Notes: a model not told the origin generated them from the sequence alone. A stretch of 64,000 nucleotides of DNA from an uncultured Erysipelotrichaceae bacterium (GCA_903789495.1 CAIFEQ010000002.1:107788-171787); one strand, 5' to 3'. Positions 28,982 to 38,792 are shown, counted from the stretch's first letter. Program-made: numbers and translations.

Positions 28982-29020
28982 AGAAGACAGAAGTCCGGAT
29001 TTTCCAGACAACTGTCTTTT
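28982..29020 (+). terminator. Terminator after the PLP desulfhydrase gene
   Basis: AGAAGACAG ... CTGTCTTTTCT with an inner GTC-CGGA / TCC-GAC pairing and a T tract. Confidence 0.7.
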
Positions 29021-29081
29021 CTGTACCGGTCAGACGGCCGCTCTTGTGTATAATAGGAACCGGTTTAAGGAGCAAGTCGCA

Positions 29082-29492
29082 ATGTCGGATGTGGAAGAAG
29101 TCTATCGCTACCTGCAGGAGGCCGGCATCTATTACCTGGCGACCGTGGACGGGGACAGGCCCTGCGTGCGGCCGTTCAGCACGGTGATGGTGTATGAGGG
29201 CAGGCTGTATCTCATGACGGGCGTCAAGAAAGATGTCTATGAACAGCTGCAGCAGAACCCGCATGTGGAAATCGCCGTCATGGCCAGGGATCACAAGACC
29301 TGGATCCATGTGATCGGCACCCTGAAGGAAGACCGGCGGCCGGAGCCGCTGGCCCTGATGGAAGAGACCTATCCCGGCTTTGCGGAAAAATACAACCAGA
29401 GTGCCGGCAGCCGCAATGCGCTTTTCTACTTCGAGCATGGCCAGGCCGTCGTCTCGGCCTGGAACCGCAGTCCGGTGCTCTATCGGCTTTAA
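29082..29492 (+). CDS. Pyridoxamine 5'-phosphate oxidase-like flavin-binding protein
   Basis: 136 aa, split-barrel fold. Sequence IYYLATVDGDRPCVRPFSTVMVYEGRLYLMTG and PHVEIAVMARDHKTWIHVIGTL are typical of the small PPOX-like proteins that bind FMN, F420 or heme. No specific substrate can be assigned. TATAAT at 29049-29054 and an AAGGAG site are present. It is followed after 17 bases by the M16 protease. Confidence 0.8.
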   Translation: MSDVEEVYRYLQEAGIYYLATVDGDRPCVRPFSTVMVYEGRLYLMTGVKKDVYEQLQQNPHVEIAVMARDHKTWIHVIGTLKEDRRPEPLALMEETYPGFAEKYNQSAGSRNALFYFEHGQAVVSAWNRSPVLYRL

Positions 29493-29509
29493 GGAAGGAG
29501 CAGTACCTC

Positions 29510-32401
29510 ATGACAGCATGCGTGAATGCCAGCGGCTGGCGGCAGATTTCTTCGACGCCGGTTCCGCAGTGCGGCGGCACTCTGAACGTCTATCAGCACG
29601 AGCGGCTGGGGACCAGGTGTGCCTGGCTGCAGCGGGAGGAGGAGAACAAGACCTTTGCGATCACCTTCCGCACCCCGCCGGAAGACGATACCGGCGTCTT
29701 TCATATTCTCGAGCATACGGTGCTCAACGGCTCGCGGAAGTATCCGGTCAAGGAGCCCTTTGTCAATCTGCTCAAGACATCCCTGAAGACCTTCCTGAAT
29801 GCCATCACCTTTTCCGACATGACCATGTTCCCGGTGAGCAGCCGGAATGAAAAGGACTTCCGGCATCTGGTGGATGTGTACCTGGATGCGGTTTTCCATC
29901 CCCTGTCCCTGCAGGATCCCCGCATCTTTGCCCAGGAAGGCTGGCATTACGAACTCTTCGATCCGGCTGAGCAGCCGGTATACAAGGGCGTGGTCTTCAA
30001 TGAGATGAAGGGAGCCTTTGCCTCGGTGGATGAAGTCATCGCGGATGAGGTCAACCGGATGCTGTTTCCCGATACCTGCTACCGCTATGTCTCGGGCGGG
30101 GATCCGGAGAAGATACCGACCCTGAGCTATGAGCAGTACTGTCAGACCCATGCCCGCTATTACCATCCGTCCAACGCCTCGGTCTATCTGGATGGCGATC
30201 TGGACCTGGACTGGTGCCTGAACACCCTGAATGCCTGCTTTGCGGACTATGAGCCGCAGGTCTTTGCGGATGGGATCGGGGTACAGGAAATCCGGCCGGT
30301 TCAGCAGCGCCGGGTCCTGTATGAGATTGCCCCGCAGGAATCCCCGGCCGGGCGGACTCACTACGTCATGGCGCGTCTGGAAGCCGGCTTTGATGAGATC
30401 GAAAAGATCACGGCCTGGAACGTGCTGTCCTCCGTGCTGACCGACAACAACGAATCGCCGCTGATCAAGGTCATCCTGGACCGGCAGCTGGGCGAAGATG
30501 CCAGCCTGGTGCTGGGGGACGGGGTGCGGCAGGCCATCCTGATGTATGCCGTCCATAATACCGAAGAAGAGAAGATTCCGGCCATTCAGCAGGCCGTCCG
30601 GGAAACCGTGGAAGATCTGGTTCATGGCGCGCTGCAGCACGATCAGATCCGGGCCGCCCTGAACCGGCGGGAATTCATGAGCCGGGACCGGAAGGAACCT
30701 TCCGGCATCGGCAATGCCCAGGCGGTATATTCCTCCTGGCTCTATGGCGGGGATCCGACGCTGTATCTGAACACCCTGCCCGTCTACAAGAGCCTGCGGC
30801 AGAAGCTGGACGAAGGCTACTTTGAAGCCCTGCTTGAGGAGGCCTTCCTGAGTGATTCAATGTCCTCGCTGACCGTGGTGCCTTCCGTCACCCTGGGGCA
30901 GCAGAAGCGGGAGAAGGAAGCGGCAGAGCTGCAGAAAGCCAAGGCCTCCTGGAGTCCGGAACAGATACAGGAAACCATCGCCTTCAGTCAGGAACTGGTC
31001 CGCTGGCAGGCCGCCCCGGATTCCCGGGAAGCAGAGGAGAAGATTCCCCTGCTCAGCCTGTCCGATGTGGAACCCGATCCCCGGCGCTTTGTGCCGGAAG
31101 AAACGGAATGGGACGGCGTGCCCGTCCTGCAGTATCCCCGCTTTGACTCCGGGATTTCCTATCTGAATTATTACATTGCCCTGAATGGCATTCCCCGCGA
31201 CCGCCTGTCGGAGGTCTCGGTCTTCCTGCACCTGCTCATGGATCTGCCCACCAGGCAGCACACCGTCGCCCAGCTGCAGGAACGCATCGAAGGAGAACTG
31301 GGCAGTCTGTCCTGCGGCTGCGATGCCCTGGCCAGCCGGGCCGATCCGGCCCGGGCGGTGGTCTATGCCAGCCTTTCTTCCTCCTTCCTGGAGGAGAAAA
31401 GCGACAAGGCCGTGCAGCTCATGCAGGAGGTCCTGCAGGAGACGCTGTTTGCCCCGGAAACGGTACTGCCCCTGCTGCAGCAGATGCTGGAGGATTTCCG
31501 GGATCTGATGCAGGAGGCCGGGTACTATCTGGGCACCCTGCGGGCGCTTGGCAATCTGTCTGCCGCCTATGCGGCCCGTGAGCAGATGCATGGTCTGTCC
31601 TATGGCCGGTATCTGGCAAAGCTGATCCGGGATCCGCAGGAGCTGGAGCACTTCCTGGATGACTGCCGGCTCTTCCAGGAGATCCTGTCCGCCCGGAAAC
31701 GCTATGTGATCAGCACCAGCGGCCCCGGCAATGAGACGGCGGTCCGTTCCTATCTGGCTGCCCTGCCCGATCCGGAGTATCATCCCGGCGTCGTGCGGGT
31801 GCCGCTGCTGAAGACCGGCCGGGAAGGACTGATCATTCCCTCCGATGTGGCCTATGCGGTCAGTGCCGCGGCCATGCCGGCAGAGGCCTATGACGGCAGC
31901 TGTCAGGTGGCGGCCCATGTGCTGACCTATGATCACCTCTGGAATCAGGTCCGGGTGCAGGGCGGTGCCTATGGAACCGGCATCCGGGTCAGCCGCAGCG
32001 GCACGATCGTGCAGTACTCCTACCGGGATCCCGATCCTGGCCATGCCCTGACGGCCTTCCGGCAGTCGGGTCAGGCCCTGGCCCGGAAGACCTACGCCGA
32101 GAAGGAACTGTCCTCGGATATCATCGGCACCATCTCCACCCAGGATCCCCTGCTCAGTCCGGGGGCCAGAGTCTTTGCGGCGGATATGCGCTGGCTGAGT
32201 TCGATCACCTATGAGGATACGGCCCGGCAGTACCACGAGATCCTGCAGACCCGGGAAGAGGATCTGCAGGCCTGTGCCCGCCAGCTGGATCAGGCCCTGC
32301 AGCGTCCGGTGGAGATCATCACCGGCAGCCGGGAAAAGATCGAGCAGGCCGGCAGGGACTTCCGGCTGATCCCGATGCCGGACAAGAACCAGCCGGCCTG
32401 A
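29510..32401 (+). CDS. M16C metallopeptidase (presequence protease / FalC-like)
   Basis: Large clamshell zinc peptidase, 963 aa, normal for the M16C subfamily. The inverted zinc motif HILEH is at residues 65-69 (H65, E68, H69), with the distal glutamate expected in the following helix (NEMKGAF region). The second half is the inactive M16 repeat, ending in the M16C-type C terminus. No signal peptide, so it is cytoplasmic. Such enzymes degrade short unstructured peptides. Confidence 0.9.
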   Translation: MTACVNASGWRQISSTPVPQCGGTLNVYQHERLGTRCAWLQREEENKTFAITFRTPPEDDTGVFHILEHTVLNGSRKYPVKEPFVNLLKTSLKTFLNAITFSDMTMFPVSSRNEKDFRHLVDVYLDAVFHPLSLQDPRIFAQEGWHYELFDPAEQPVYKGVVFNEMKGAFASVDEVIADEVNRMLFPDTCYRYVSGGDPEKIPTLSYEQYCQTHARYYHPSNASVYLDGDLDLDWCLNTLNACFADYEPQVFADGIGVQEIRPVQQRRVLYEIAPQESPAGRTHYVMARLEAGFDEIEKITAWNVLSSVLTDNNESPLIKVILDRQLGEDASLVLGDGVRQAILMYAVHNTEEEKIPAIQQAVRETVEDLVHGALQHDQIRAALNRREFMSRDRKEPSGIGNAQAVYSSWLYGGDPTLYLNTLPVYKSLRQKLDEGYFEALLEEAFLSDSMSSLTVVPSVTLGQQKREKEAAELQKAKASWSPEQIQETIAFSQELVRWQAAPDSREAEEKIPLLSLSDVEPDPRRFVPEETEWDGVPVLQYPRFDSGISYLNYYIALNGIPRDRLSEVSVFLHLLMDLPTRQHTVAQLQERIEGELGSLSCGCDALASRADPARAVVYASLSSSFLEEKSDKAVQLMQEVLQETLFAPETVLPLLQQMLEDFRDLMQEAGYYLGTLRALGNLSAAYAAREQMHGLSYGRYLAKLIRDPQELEHFLDDCRLFQEILSARKRYVISTSGPGNETAVRSYLAALPDPEYHPGVVRVPLLKTGREGLIIPSDVAYAVSAAAMPAEAYDGSCQVAAHVLTYDHLWNQVRVQGGAYGTGIRVSRSGTIVQYSYRDPDPGHALTAFRQSGQALARKTYAEKELSSDIIGTISTQDPLLSPGARVFAADMRWLSSITYEDTARQYHEILQTREEDLQACARQLDQALQRPVEIITGSREKIEQAGRDFRLIPMPDKNQPA

Positions 32402-32459
32402 TCCTGAAAAGAGGAACGCTTGCACAGTGCCGGGAAAACGCCGATAATCGTCGGTATAC

Positions 32460-32480
32460 GGAACGCTGCGTTCCTTTTCT
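32460..32480 (+). terminator. Terminator after the M16 peptidase gene
   Basis: GGAACG-CTG-CGTTCC followed by TTTTCT. It lies only 18 bases before the next start codon, so some read-through to the MATE gene is likely. Confidence 0.65.
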
Positions 32481-32497
32481 GCGCTCGGAGGGAAGCC

Positions 32498-33892
32498 ATG
32501 TCAGACGGAACTGCTGTTTCAGATCGGGAAATCGATCATCGTATCTTTTCCATCATGCTGCCGCTGATCCTGGAGAATGTCCTGATGATGCTGTCATCGG
32601 TCATTCTGACCAGCTTCATCGGCCGTCTGGAGGTGGATGAAATCACGGCTTACGGGATGGCGACCCGGGTGGTCACCATCTTCTTTGCCCTGTTCCGGGG
32701 CATGGGCACCGGGGTCATGATCATCGCCGCCAAGGAATACGGCGCGGGGAGAAAGTCCCGCTGCCGCTGGATCCAGCATGAGGCCTATGTCTCCGTGCTG
32801 CCCCTGGCCGCCCTGATCTGTATCTGGATCTTCTTTAATTCCCGGCTGGTGCTTTCGGTCATGACCAGCGATGCGGCCCTGCTGGACCGCAGTGAAGGTG
32901 TCCTGCGCCTGATCAGTGTCTTCCTGATCCTGCAGGCCCTGCTGGGTCTGAATACCGCCGCCTTCCAGGCCTTCGGCAATACCCGCACGCCGATGATCAT
33001 TGCGGCCATCGGCAATCTGGTTTCCGTCGTCTGCGGCTTTTTCCTGATCTCCGGGGTGGGCAGCTTTTCCGGCTTCGGCCTGATGGGAGCCGCCTGGAGT
33101 CTGGTGCTGTCCTGGCTGGTCATGGCGGTGCTGGGCCTGGTGCTGATCTATGGGCCCAACGGTCTGTATGCCGAGGTGCCTGCTGACCATGCAGGCAGGG
33201 CAGTACCGGACAGGCAGGATGTGAAACAGATCTATCAGATCGGGGTCCCGGTGGCGCTGGAGAACAGCTTCTGGAGCGTGGCCACGGTGTACATCAGCCG
33301 CGTCATCCTGCTGTATGGGTCCACCGTCTACGCCTCCTACCAGCTGGGTCTGCAGGCCGAAGGGCTGTGCGATGTGGTCTCGGCCGGCTTCCTGACCGGG
33401 TCCATGACCCTCGCCGCGATGGCGGCCGGAGCCGAGGACGAAGATCTCTACAGCCGCTATTACCGACGTCTGAATTTCTTCTGCCTGATGGTCTGTTTCC
33501 TGACCATGGCCTTCCTGGCTTTCCTGAGCAGGCCGATCCTGCACTTCCTGACCGACAAGGAAGAACTGGTCGAGATTGCCTATGGGTACCTCTTTGCCAT
33601 GGTCTTCTCCCAGATTCCTCAGCATATGACCCGGGTGCTCTCCGGCTTCATCCGGCCGGCCGGGCATCCCCAGGCCCCGACCGTCATCAGCTTTGCGGGT
33701 ATCGTCCTGCGGGTGGTGCTGGTCGTCCTGGTCGGACAGGTGCTGCACCTGTCCATCACCTGGGTCTGGTGGTGCTTCAATGCGGATCTCTGGTTCCGCT
33801 ATCTTGCCTCGCTCATCTTTGCCAGGAAACACCGCATCCGGGAATACGTCTCGGATCTCAAGAAAGCCAGGGCCGAATCATGTGCACAGTAA
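32498..33892 (+). CDS. MATE family efflux transporter
   Basis: 464 aa with 12 predicted membrane segments. Typical openings: IFSIMLPLILENVLMMLSSVILTSFIGRLEVDEITAYGMA and repeat IYQIGVPVALENSFWSVATVYISR. Exports drugs or metabolites using Na+ or H+. ATG 32498 is chosen for its GGAGGG site. The stop overlaps the following esterase gene by 13 bases. Confidence 0.9.
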   Translation: MSDGTAVSDREIDHRIFSIMLPLILENVLMMLSSVILTSFIGRLEVDEITAYGMATRVVTIFFALFRGMGTGVMIIAAKEYGAGRKSRCRWIQHEAYVSVLPLAALICIWIFFNSRLVLSVMTSDAALLDRSEGVLRLISVFLILQALLGLNTAAFQAFGNTRTPMIIAAIGNLVSVVCGFFLISGVGSFSGFGLMGAAWSLVLSWLVMAVLGLVLIYGPNGLYAEVPADHAGRAVPDRQDVKQIYQIGVPVALENSFWSVATVYISRVILLYGSTVYASYQLGLQAEGLCDVVSAGFLTGSMTLAAMAAGAEDEDLYSRYYRRLNFFCLMVCFLTMAFLAFLSRPILHFLTDKEELVEIAYGYLFAMVFSQIPQHMTRVLSGFIRPAGHPQAPTVISFAGIVLRVVLVVLVGQVLHLSITWVWWCFNADLWFRYLASLIFARKHRIREYVSDLKKARAESCAQ

Positions 33893-34500
33893 ACTGGAAC
33901 CTCAGCTGGTATGGCACCAGAGGAGATGTCATCGTGCTGATCGGGGAAGAAGGAAAGGATACCGCGCAGCTGCTGCCCGAAGTGCGCATCTGTCAGATCT
34001 CAGGGATGGACTGGAACCGGGACCTGTCCCCCTGGCCAGCCCCCAGAGTGTTTTCCAAGGGAGAGGATTTTGCCGGGCAGGGCGATCGTTTTCTGGCCTG
34101 GCTGAACGGACAGCTGCCGGCCATTCGCCAGGCGGCGGACGGACAGAACCTGTATCTGGCCGGGTATTCCCTGGCCGGTCTGTTTACCCTGTATGCGGGC
34201 ACGAAGATCCCGGGCTTTGCCGGGCTTGCCTCGGTGTCCGGTTCGCTCTGGTATCCGGGTTTTGCGGAATATCTGGAAACACACACTCTGCTGACCGGTA
34301 AGGTTTATCTGTCCCTGGGCGACCGGGAGAAGAACACCAAGAATCCCGTCATGCGCCAGGTCGAAGACCAGACCATTGCCGTGCAGCGTCTGGTTCAGGG
34401 CTATGCACAGTGTCACTTTGAGACCAACCCCGGCAATCATTTCCAGGATCCGCCCGGACGCCTTGCACGGGGCATCCGCTGGCTGCTGAAAGCCGAATGA
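33880..34500 (+). CDS. Alpha/beta hydrolase, esterase-like
   Basis: 206 aa. The nucleophile elbow is LAGYSLAGLFTLY (GxSxAG), with further segments ASVSGSLWYPGF and KVYLSLGDREKNTKNPVM and a possible catalytic His in NPGNHFQDP. It resembles the IroE/Fes-like esterase branch. The start at 33880 overlaps the MATE gene, which suggests that the two are cotranscribed. Substrate unknown. Confidence 0.75.
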   Translation: MCTVNWNLSWYGTRGDVIVLIGEEGKDTAQLLPEVRICQISGMDWNRDLSPWPAPRVFSKGEDFAGQGDRFLAWLNGQLPAIRQAADGQNLYLAGYSLAGLFTLYAGTKIPGFAGLASVSGSLWYPGFAEYLETHTLLTGKVYLSLGDREKNTKNPVMRQVEDQTIAVQRLVQGYAQCHFETNPGNHFQDPPGRLARGIRWLLKAE

Positions 34501-34665
34501 GCCGCCTGCCTTTTCTGCCCGGTGCGGAGTCCGACGGATCCATTCCCGGAAAAATCCTGCAGGAATGGCGCAGAAAACGCATGATGTACGGAAAATTTTG
34601 TCGTGTAAAACCGCGAATCATGCGTATAATGGGAATACCGAAAGGGATTTTTGTCGGAGGGCAGC

Positions 34666-35553
34666 ATGGCAATTTACAATATTCTTGAACAGCAGCTCGA
34701 CAGTCGCCACAATGGAGAAGACTGCGAATTCAATGGCTATCTGGAAGACTATCTGGGACTGGAACCGGAACTGGATCCGGCTCTGAAAGAGGCTTTTACG
34801 CAGATCCTGGAACTGGACGAAAATGCCCGGATCTGTGTCGGACTGCACAGCTCCATCAACAAGGACGCAATTTCCAACCAGATCATCCGCTACAAGGATG
34901 TCTTCAAGCTGAACGGCCGGGTTCTGTCCTTCCCGTATCTGGTCTATGATACGCAGGACGGTCAGGAGAGAGCGCTGCTCATCGTGCCCGATCAGGATGC
35001 CGGCTATATCTATGCCAAGGGCTATTACTACTGCATGACCGAACCGGGCAGTCCGTTCATCGACTGCAAGAATGAGATCGTTGCCATCAGCTCTCCCAGA
35101 GCCGACGAAATCGTCAGCGCCTGGAAGAAGCTCTGGACCATGAAGGCCGGCGCCCTGCAGCGTTCCATCGACCGCGAACACTTCGCGACCTATGATGACC
35201 TCAAGGCCGCCGCGATCGAAGCCGGCGAGAAGCAGAAGGCAGGCGCCGCCGATGTCCTGGCTGCAATGGAAGACCGCTCCGCGCAGATCTATCAGTATGT
35301 GATCAACTGGTTCCTGCTCAAGAAGGTCCTGTATGTGCAGTACATGATCAACAAGAACATCCTGAATACCGTGCATGAGGGCAATGTCAAGAAGCAGCGC
35401 AATCAGGCCAAGCTGAATGCGGATGCCGTCACCTTCATGAGCTACAGTGAGATGTGGCGGACGACCGGCTCCCATCCGGAAGAGGAAGCCGCTGTCGAAG
35501 AGCCAGCCGCCGAAACAGCCGAAGAGCCTGTTTCCGGCGAAGAAGCACAGTAA
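34666..35553 (+). CDS. Protein of unknown function upstream of the XpaC/AAA+ pair
   Basis: 295 aa, soluble, no signal peptide. I recognise no domain. It contains alternating structured segments (KDVFKLNGRVLSFPYLVYDTQDGQERALLIVPD; YVINWFLLKKVLYVQYMINKNIL) and ends in an acidic Glu/Ala-rich tail (EEEAAVEEPAAETAEEP). It has a TATAAT at 34625-34630 and a GGAGG site. A terminator directly after it separates it from the next two genes, though all three point the same way. Confidence 0.75.
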   Translation: MAIYNILEQQLDSRHNGEDCEFNGYLEDYLGLEPELDPALKEAFTQILELDENARICVGLHSSINKDAISNQIIRYKDVFKLNGRVLSFPYLVYDTQDGQERALLIVPDQDAGYIYAKGYYYCMTEPGSPFIDCKNEIVAISSPRADEIVSAWKKLWTMKAGALQRSIDREHFATYDDLKAAAIEAGEKQKAGAADVLAAMEDRSAQIYQYVINWFLLKKVLYVQYMINKNILNTVHEGNVKKQRNQAKLNADAVTFMSYSEMWRTTGSHPEEEAAVEEPAAETAEEPVSGEEAQ

Positions 35554-35557
35554 ACAC

Positions 35558-35581
35558 GACCGGGCCAGGGCCCGGTCTTTT
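35558..35581 (+). terminator. Terminator after the unknown gene
   Basis: GACCGGGC ... GCCCGGTC with a 4-base loop, followed by TTTT. Confidence 0.9.
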
Positions 35582-35602
35582 GTCAGTACGCATCAGGATT
35601 CA

Positions 35603-35611
35603 TGCTATAAT
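35603..35611 (+). promoter_or_regulatory. Extended -10 promoter of the XpaC/AAA+ operon
   Basis: TGC-TATAAT, -10 at 35606-35611. A TTGTCA at 35580 is 20 bases upstream, too far to be a good -35, so the extended -10 probably suffices. Confidence 0.55.
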
Positions 35612-35637
35612 CTTTCCGTAAGTTCAGGAGGATACCG

Positions 35638-36621
35638 ATGAATCGTAATAGATCACCTTTCGACGGACTGTGGGTGCTTCTGTTCATATTCCTGTTTTTC
35701 GGCGGGGCATATTATGTTCTTCCCTATCTGGTCATTGCCAGTATCTTTTACTATGTGCTGCGGGCGGCGGTGCGTTCCACCAATGAGCAGAAAACCAACC
35801 GCCGGAAGTCCACCCGGCGGCGCAGTGCCTCGACCTCCCAGGCACGGGCTGACCTGGCCAGGATCAATGTCTATCTGCGCAAGTACTACCGCACCAATGA
35901 CACGCTGGTCATCCCCGATTCCCGGTATCAGCTCCGTCTGAGAGAAGAGGATTACCGTTCCCTGTACAGTCTGGATGTCTACAGCGAGGGGCGCAAGCTG
36001 GATACCCTGGCCGACTTCCGGACCAAGCATCCGGATGCCTACCGGACGCTGTTTGACCGGCTGCTGGACATGGCCGAAGCCGATGCCGAAACCAGCAATG
36101 TCGTAGATGCGGAGATCATCGATTCCAGCAAGAAGGAAGACACCACCCAGGTCTCGGAGAAAGGGGCGCTTTACTATGCCCAGGTCATCAACGATCTGAA
36201 TGATGCCATTCCGGATGAAGAGATTTCCAAGGGACTGTACCAGACGACGCTGCTGCTCAAGCAGATTGCCGCCATGGAGAAGCAGTTCCCGGATTCCAAG
36301 GGCAAGCTGTCGAAGCTGTATCAGTACTATCTGCCCATACAGGTGCGGATTCTGAATCAGTATGTCAGCCTGCAGAACGTCAAGTCGGATCCCAACTATG
36401 AAAGCACGGTCGAGAATCTGAAGAAGACCATCTCGCTGGTCAACCAGGCCATGGAACAGCTGATCGCGGATATGAGCGGTCAGGATTTCCGCAATCTTTC
36501 GGCTGCCATGTCCCCCCTGGCAGCGGTTCTGCAGAAAGACGGGCTCACCAAGAGCATGCAGATGCAGGACGGCATCCAGCTGACGCTGGACGGCCAGGAC
36601 AGCAAGACCAAGGAAAACTGA
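35638..36621 (+). CDS. XpaC-like (5-bromo-4-chloroindolyl phosphate hydrolysis family) membrane protein
   Basis: 327 aa. Two adjacent N-terminal hydrophobic helices (about residues 10-42) are followed by a basic linker (RKSTRRRSAS), then a winged region and a C-terminal helical domain with KLSKLYQYYLPIQVRILNQYVSL, which resembles the conserved core of XpaC. XpaC and TelA are commonly encoded together and linked to toxic-anion or envelope stress; biochemical function is unknown. It has an AGGAGG site and is followed after 25 bases by the AAA+ gene. Confidence 0.65.
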   Translation: MNRNRSPFDGLWVLLFIFLFFGGAYYVLPYLVIASIFYYVLRAAVRSTNEQKTNRRKSTRRRSASTSQARADLARINVYLRKYYRTNDTLVIPDSRYQLRLREEDYRSLYSLDVYSEGRKLDTLADFRTKHPDAYRTLFDRLLDMAEADAETSNVVDAEIIDSSKKEDTTQVSEKGALYYAQVINDLNDAIPDEEISKGLYQTTLLLKQIAAMEKQFPDSKGKLSKLYQYYLPIQVRILNQYVSLQNVKSDPNYESTVENLKKTISLVNQAMEQLIADMSGQDFRNLSAAMSPLAAVLQKDGLTKSMQMQDGIQLTLDGQDSKTKEN

Positions 36622-36646
36622 TCATACCCAAAGGGGGAAGGTTGGC

Positions 36647-38785
36647 ATGAGTGATAAGAAAAGCGAACGGGAAAAGGAAAAAGAACGGCTCTATAAGGAA
36701 GTCATGAGCCGGAACAGAAATACGCTGACCAATGCCAGCGGGGATGAAGTCCAGCTGACCACCGGCAGTGAGGTCAATCTGGATGATGTCGAAGTCACCC
36801 ATGACGAAACCATCAAGGCCCTGGATCATTCGAAGGACCTTTTAAATCGTGCAGACAATGCCGTGGATCAGCTGCGGCAGATCCTGCAGAATCAGCAGAA
36901 GGAGCTGAATGACATGGCCTCCTCCAAAGAGTTCAGTCAGGCCAATGTCGACATGGATCAGATGCAGAAGGAAATTGAGAAAGACTACGGCATCAAGCCT
37001 GAGGATGCCGTCCAGGCCAGAGTGCCGCTGGATTCCGGCAAGGAGTTCGGCGAAGTCCTGGAAGAGGTCAAGGCCCAGCTGGTCGGCAATGATGATGCCC
37101 TGGCCGGTCTGGCCACGGCCTTCCGGCGTCCCTATGTCATGGGCGAGGAAGAGGGCAAGGCGCGCAACGTCATCATCGTCACCGGACCCAAGGGCTGCGG
37201 CAGACACGCCGCACTGACCGCCATGGTGCGCAGTCTGGCCAGGCGCCAGATCTTTGTCTCCGATGAAGTCTATACGATGGACATGAGTCTCTATCAGTCC
37301 GGTTCCCAGGAAGCCATCTTCCTGCAGGACCTCTATCGGGCCCTGCAGGGCAAGGGCTCGGTGATCTGCTTCGAGAACTTCGAAGTCAGTTTCCCGGGTT
37401 TCCTGCGCATGATCGATTCCCTGGTCACCACCGGCAGCGTGACCCTGTCCAAGCGTTATGTGCTGACCAAGGGGGTGCTGGTGGAAAACCAGACCGGCCT
37501 GGTCAAGGAGACGGTGGATTCCCTGAGCGTCTCCGGCAAGTACCTGGTCTTCTTTACCACCGGCGGGGTCAAGGCGGTGCAGAATGCCTTCGGGGCAGAC
37601 TTCCTGTACCACGTCCTGGACATCGTCGAGTTCAAGGCCCTCAGTGCCGAGGACATCAAGCTGTATGCCCAGAACAAGGCGGCCGAGCTGGTGGGCAAGG
37701 CCGACAGCCAGCTGCACCTGAAGGCCGAAATCGATCCCGAGGTGCTGGACTGGATCTGCACGAACTATGACAAGACCAGCGGTGCCGATGCCGTGAATGA
37801 GTATTTCCATAACTTCTACATCGGCCTGTCGGAGCTGGTGCTGAAACACCATCTCTTCTCCGAAGCCAGTGCCCACATCAGCATTGTCAATGATGTGCCC
37901 TGCGCGAAGGTGGAGGACGAAACCGTCACCCTGCTGCGCTCCAAGACCAGTGCCGAAGAGATCAAGGCCGTCAACGAAGAACTGGATCAGATCGTCGGCC
38001 TGCAGGAGATCAAGAGCTATATCCGCTCCCTGGAATCGCATATCCGAATCAATGAGGTCCGCAAGGCCCAGGGCATGAAGACGGCAGAAGTCTCCAAGCA
38101 CATGATCTTCACCGGCAACCCGGGCACCGGCAAGACCACCATTGCCCGGCTGATCTCCCGGTATATGAAGGCAATAGGTGCCCTGAGCAATGGCCAGCTG
38201 GTTGAAGTCACCCGGGCCGATCTGGTCGCCCAGTATGTCGGCCAGACCGCACCCCTGACCATGTCGGTCATCAAGAGTGCCATCGGCGGCGTGCTGTTCA
38301 TCGATGAGGCCTACTCCCTCTACCGGGGCAAGGATGACTCCTTCGGTCTGGAATGCATCGATACCATCGTCAAGGCCATGGAAGACAACCGGGACAACCT
38401 GATCGTCATCCTGGCCGGCTATAAGAAGGAAATGTCGGTCTTCCTCGAAAGCAACTCGGGTCTGAAGTCCCGTTTCCCCAACATCATCAACTTCCCGGAC
38501 TATACGGGTGAGGAACTGCGTCAGATCGCCGAAATCCAGGCCAAGTCGAAGGGCTATAAGATCACAGACGAAGCCCTGCCGCAGCTGGAGCAGTACTTCA
38601 CCACCGTCCAGTCCATCAATGCGGCCGAGGCCGGCAATGGCCGTCTGGCCCGCAATGTGGTGGAAGAAGCCATCCTGAAACAGGCCCAGCGCCTGGTCAG
38701 CCATCCGGAAGATCCCATGGATGAGCTGCGCCTGGAGGACTTCGATCTGACGGTGCGGATCAAGCCGGCCGGCATGTCGGAATAA
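36647..38785 (+). CDS. Two-module AAA+ ATPase (degenerate first module, CbbX/SpoVK-type second)
   Basis: 712 aa. Residues 1-115 are charged and helical. Module 1 (about 130-420) resembles ClpA/B-type AAA+ (QLVGNDDALAGLATAFRRPYVM) but its P-loop reads GPKGCGRHA (180-188), with no Lys-Ser/Thr, and its Walker B reads VICFENFE, so it probably does not hydrolyse ATP. Module 2 (about 440-700) is an intact CbbX/SpoVK domain: GNPGTGKTT (490-498), VLFIDEAYSLY (549-559) and an Arg-finger region SGLKSRFPN. It probably remodels a protein partner, perhaps the XpaC-like protein upstream. Ends at a shared terminator. Confidence 0.85.
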   Translation: MSDKKSEREKEKERLYKEVMSRNRNTLTNASGDEVQLTTGSEVNLDDVEVTHDETIKALDHSKDLLNRADNAVDQLRQILQNQQKELNDMASSKEFSQANVDMDQMQKEIEKDYGIKPEDAVQARVPLDSGKEFGEVLEEVKAQLVGNDDALAGLATAFRRPYVMGEEEGKARNVIIVTGPKGCGRHAALTAMVRSLARRQIFVSDEVYTMDMSLYQSGSQEAIFLQDLYRALQGKGSVICFENFEVSFPGFLRMIDSLVTTGSVTLSKRYVLTKGVLVENQTGLVKETVDSLSVSGKYLVFFTTGGVKAVQNAFGADFLYHVLDIVEFKALSAEDIKLYAQNKAAELVGKADSQLHLKAEIDPEVLDWICTNYDKTSGADAVNEYFHNFYIGLSELVLKHHLFSEASAHISIVNDVPCAKVEDETVTLLRSKTSAEEIKAVNEELDQIVGLQEIKSYIRSLESHIRINEVRKAQGMKTAEVSKHMIFTGNPGTGKTTIARLISRYMKAIGALSNGQLVEVTRADLVAQYVGQTAPLTMSVIKSAIGGVLFIDEAYSLYRGKDDSFGLECIDTIVKAMEDNRDNLIVILAGYKKEMSVFLESNSGLKSRFPNIINFPDYTGEELRQIAEIQAKSKGYKITDEALPQLEQYFTTVQSINAAEAGNGRLARNVVEEAILKQAQRLVSHPEDPMDELRLEDFDLTVRIKPAGMSE

Positions 38786-38792
38786 GTCAGTT

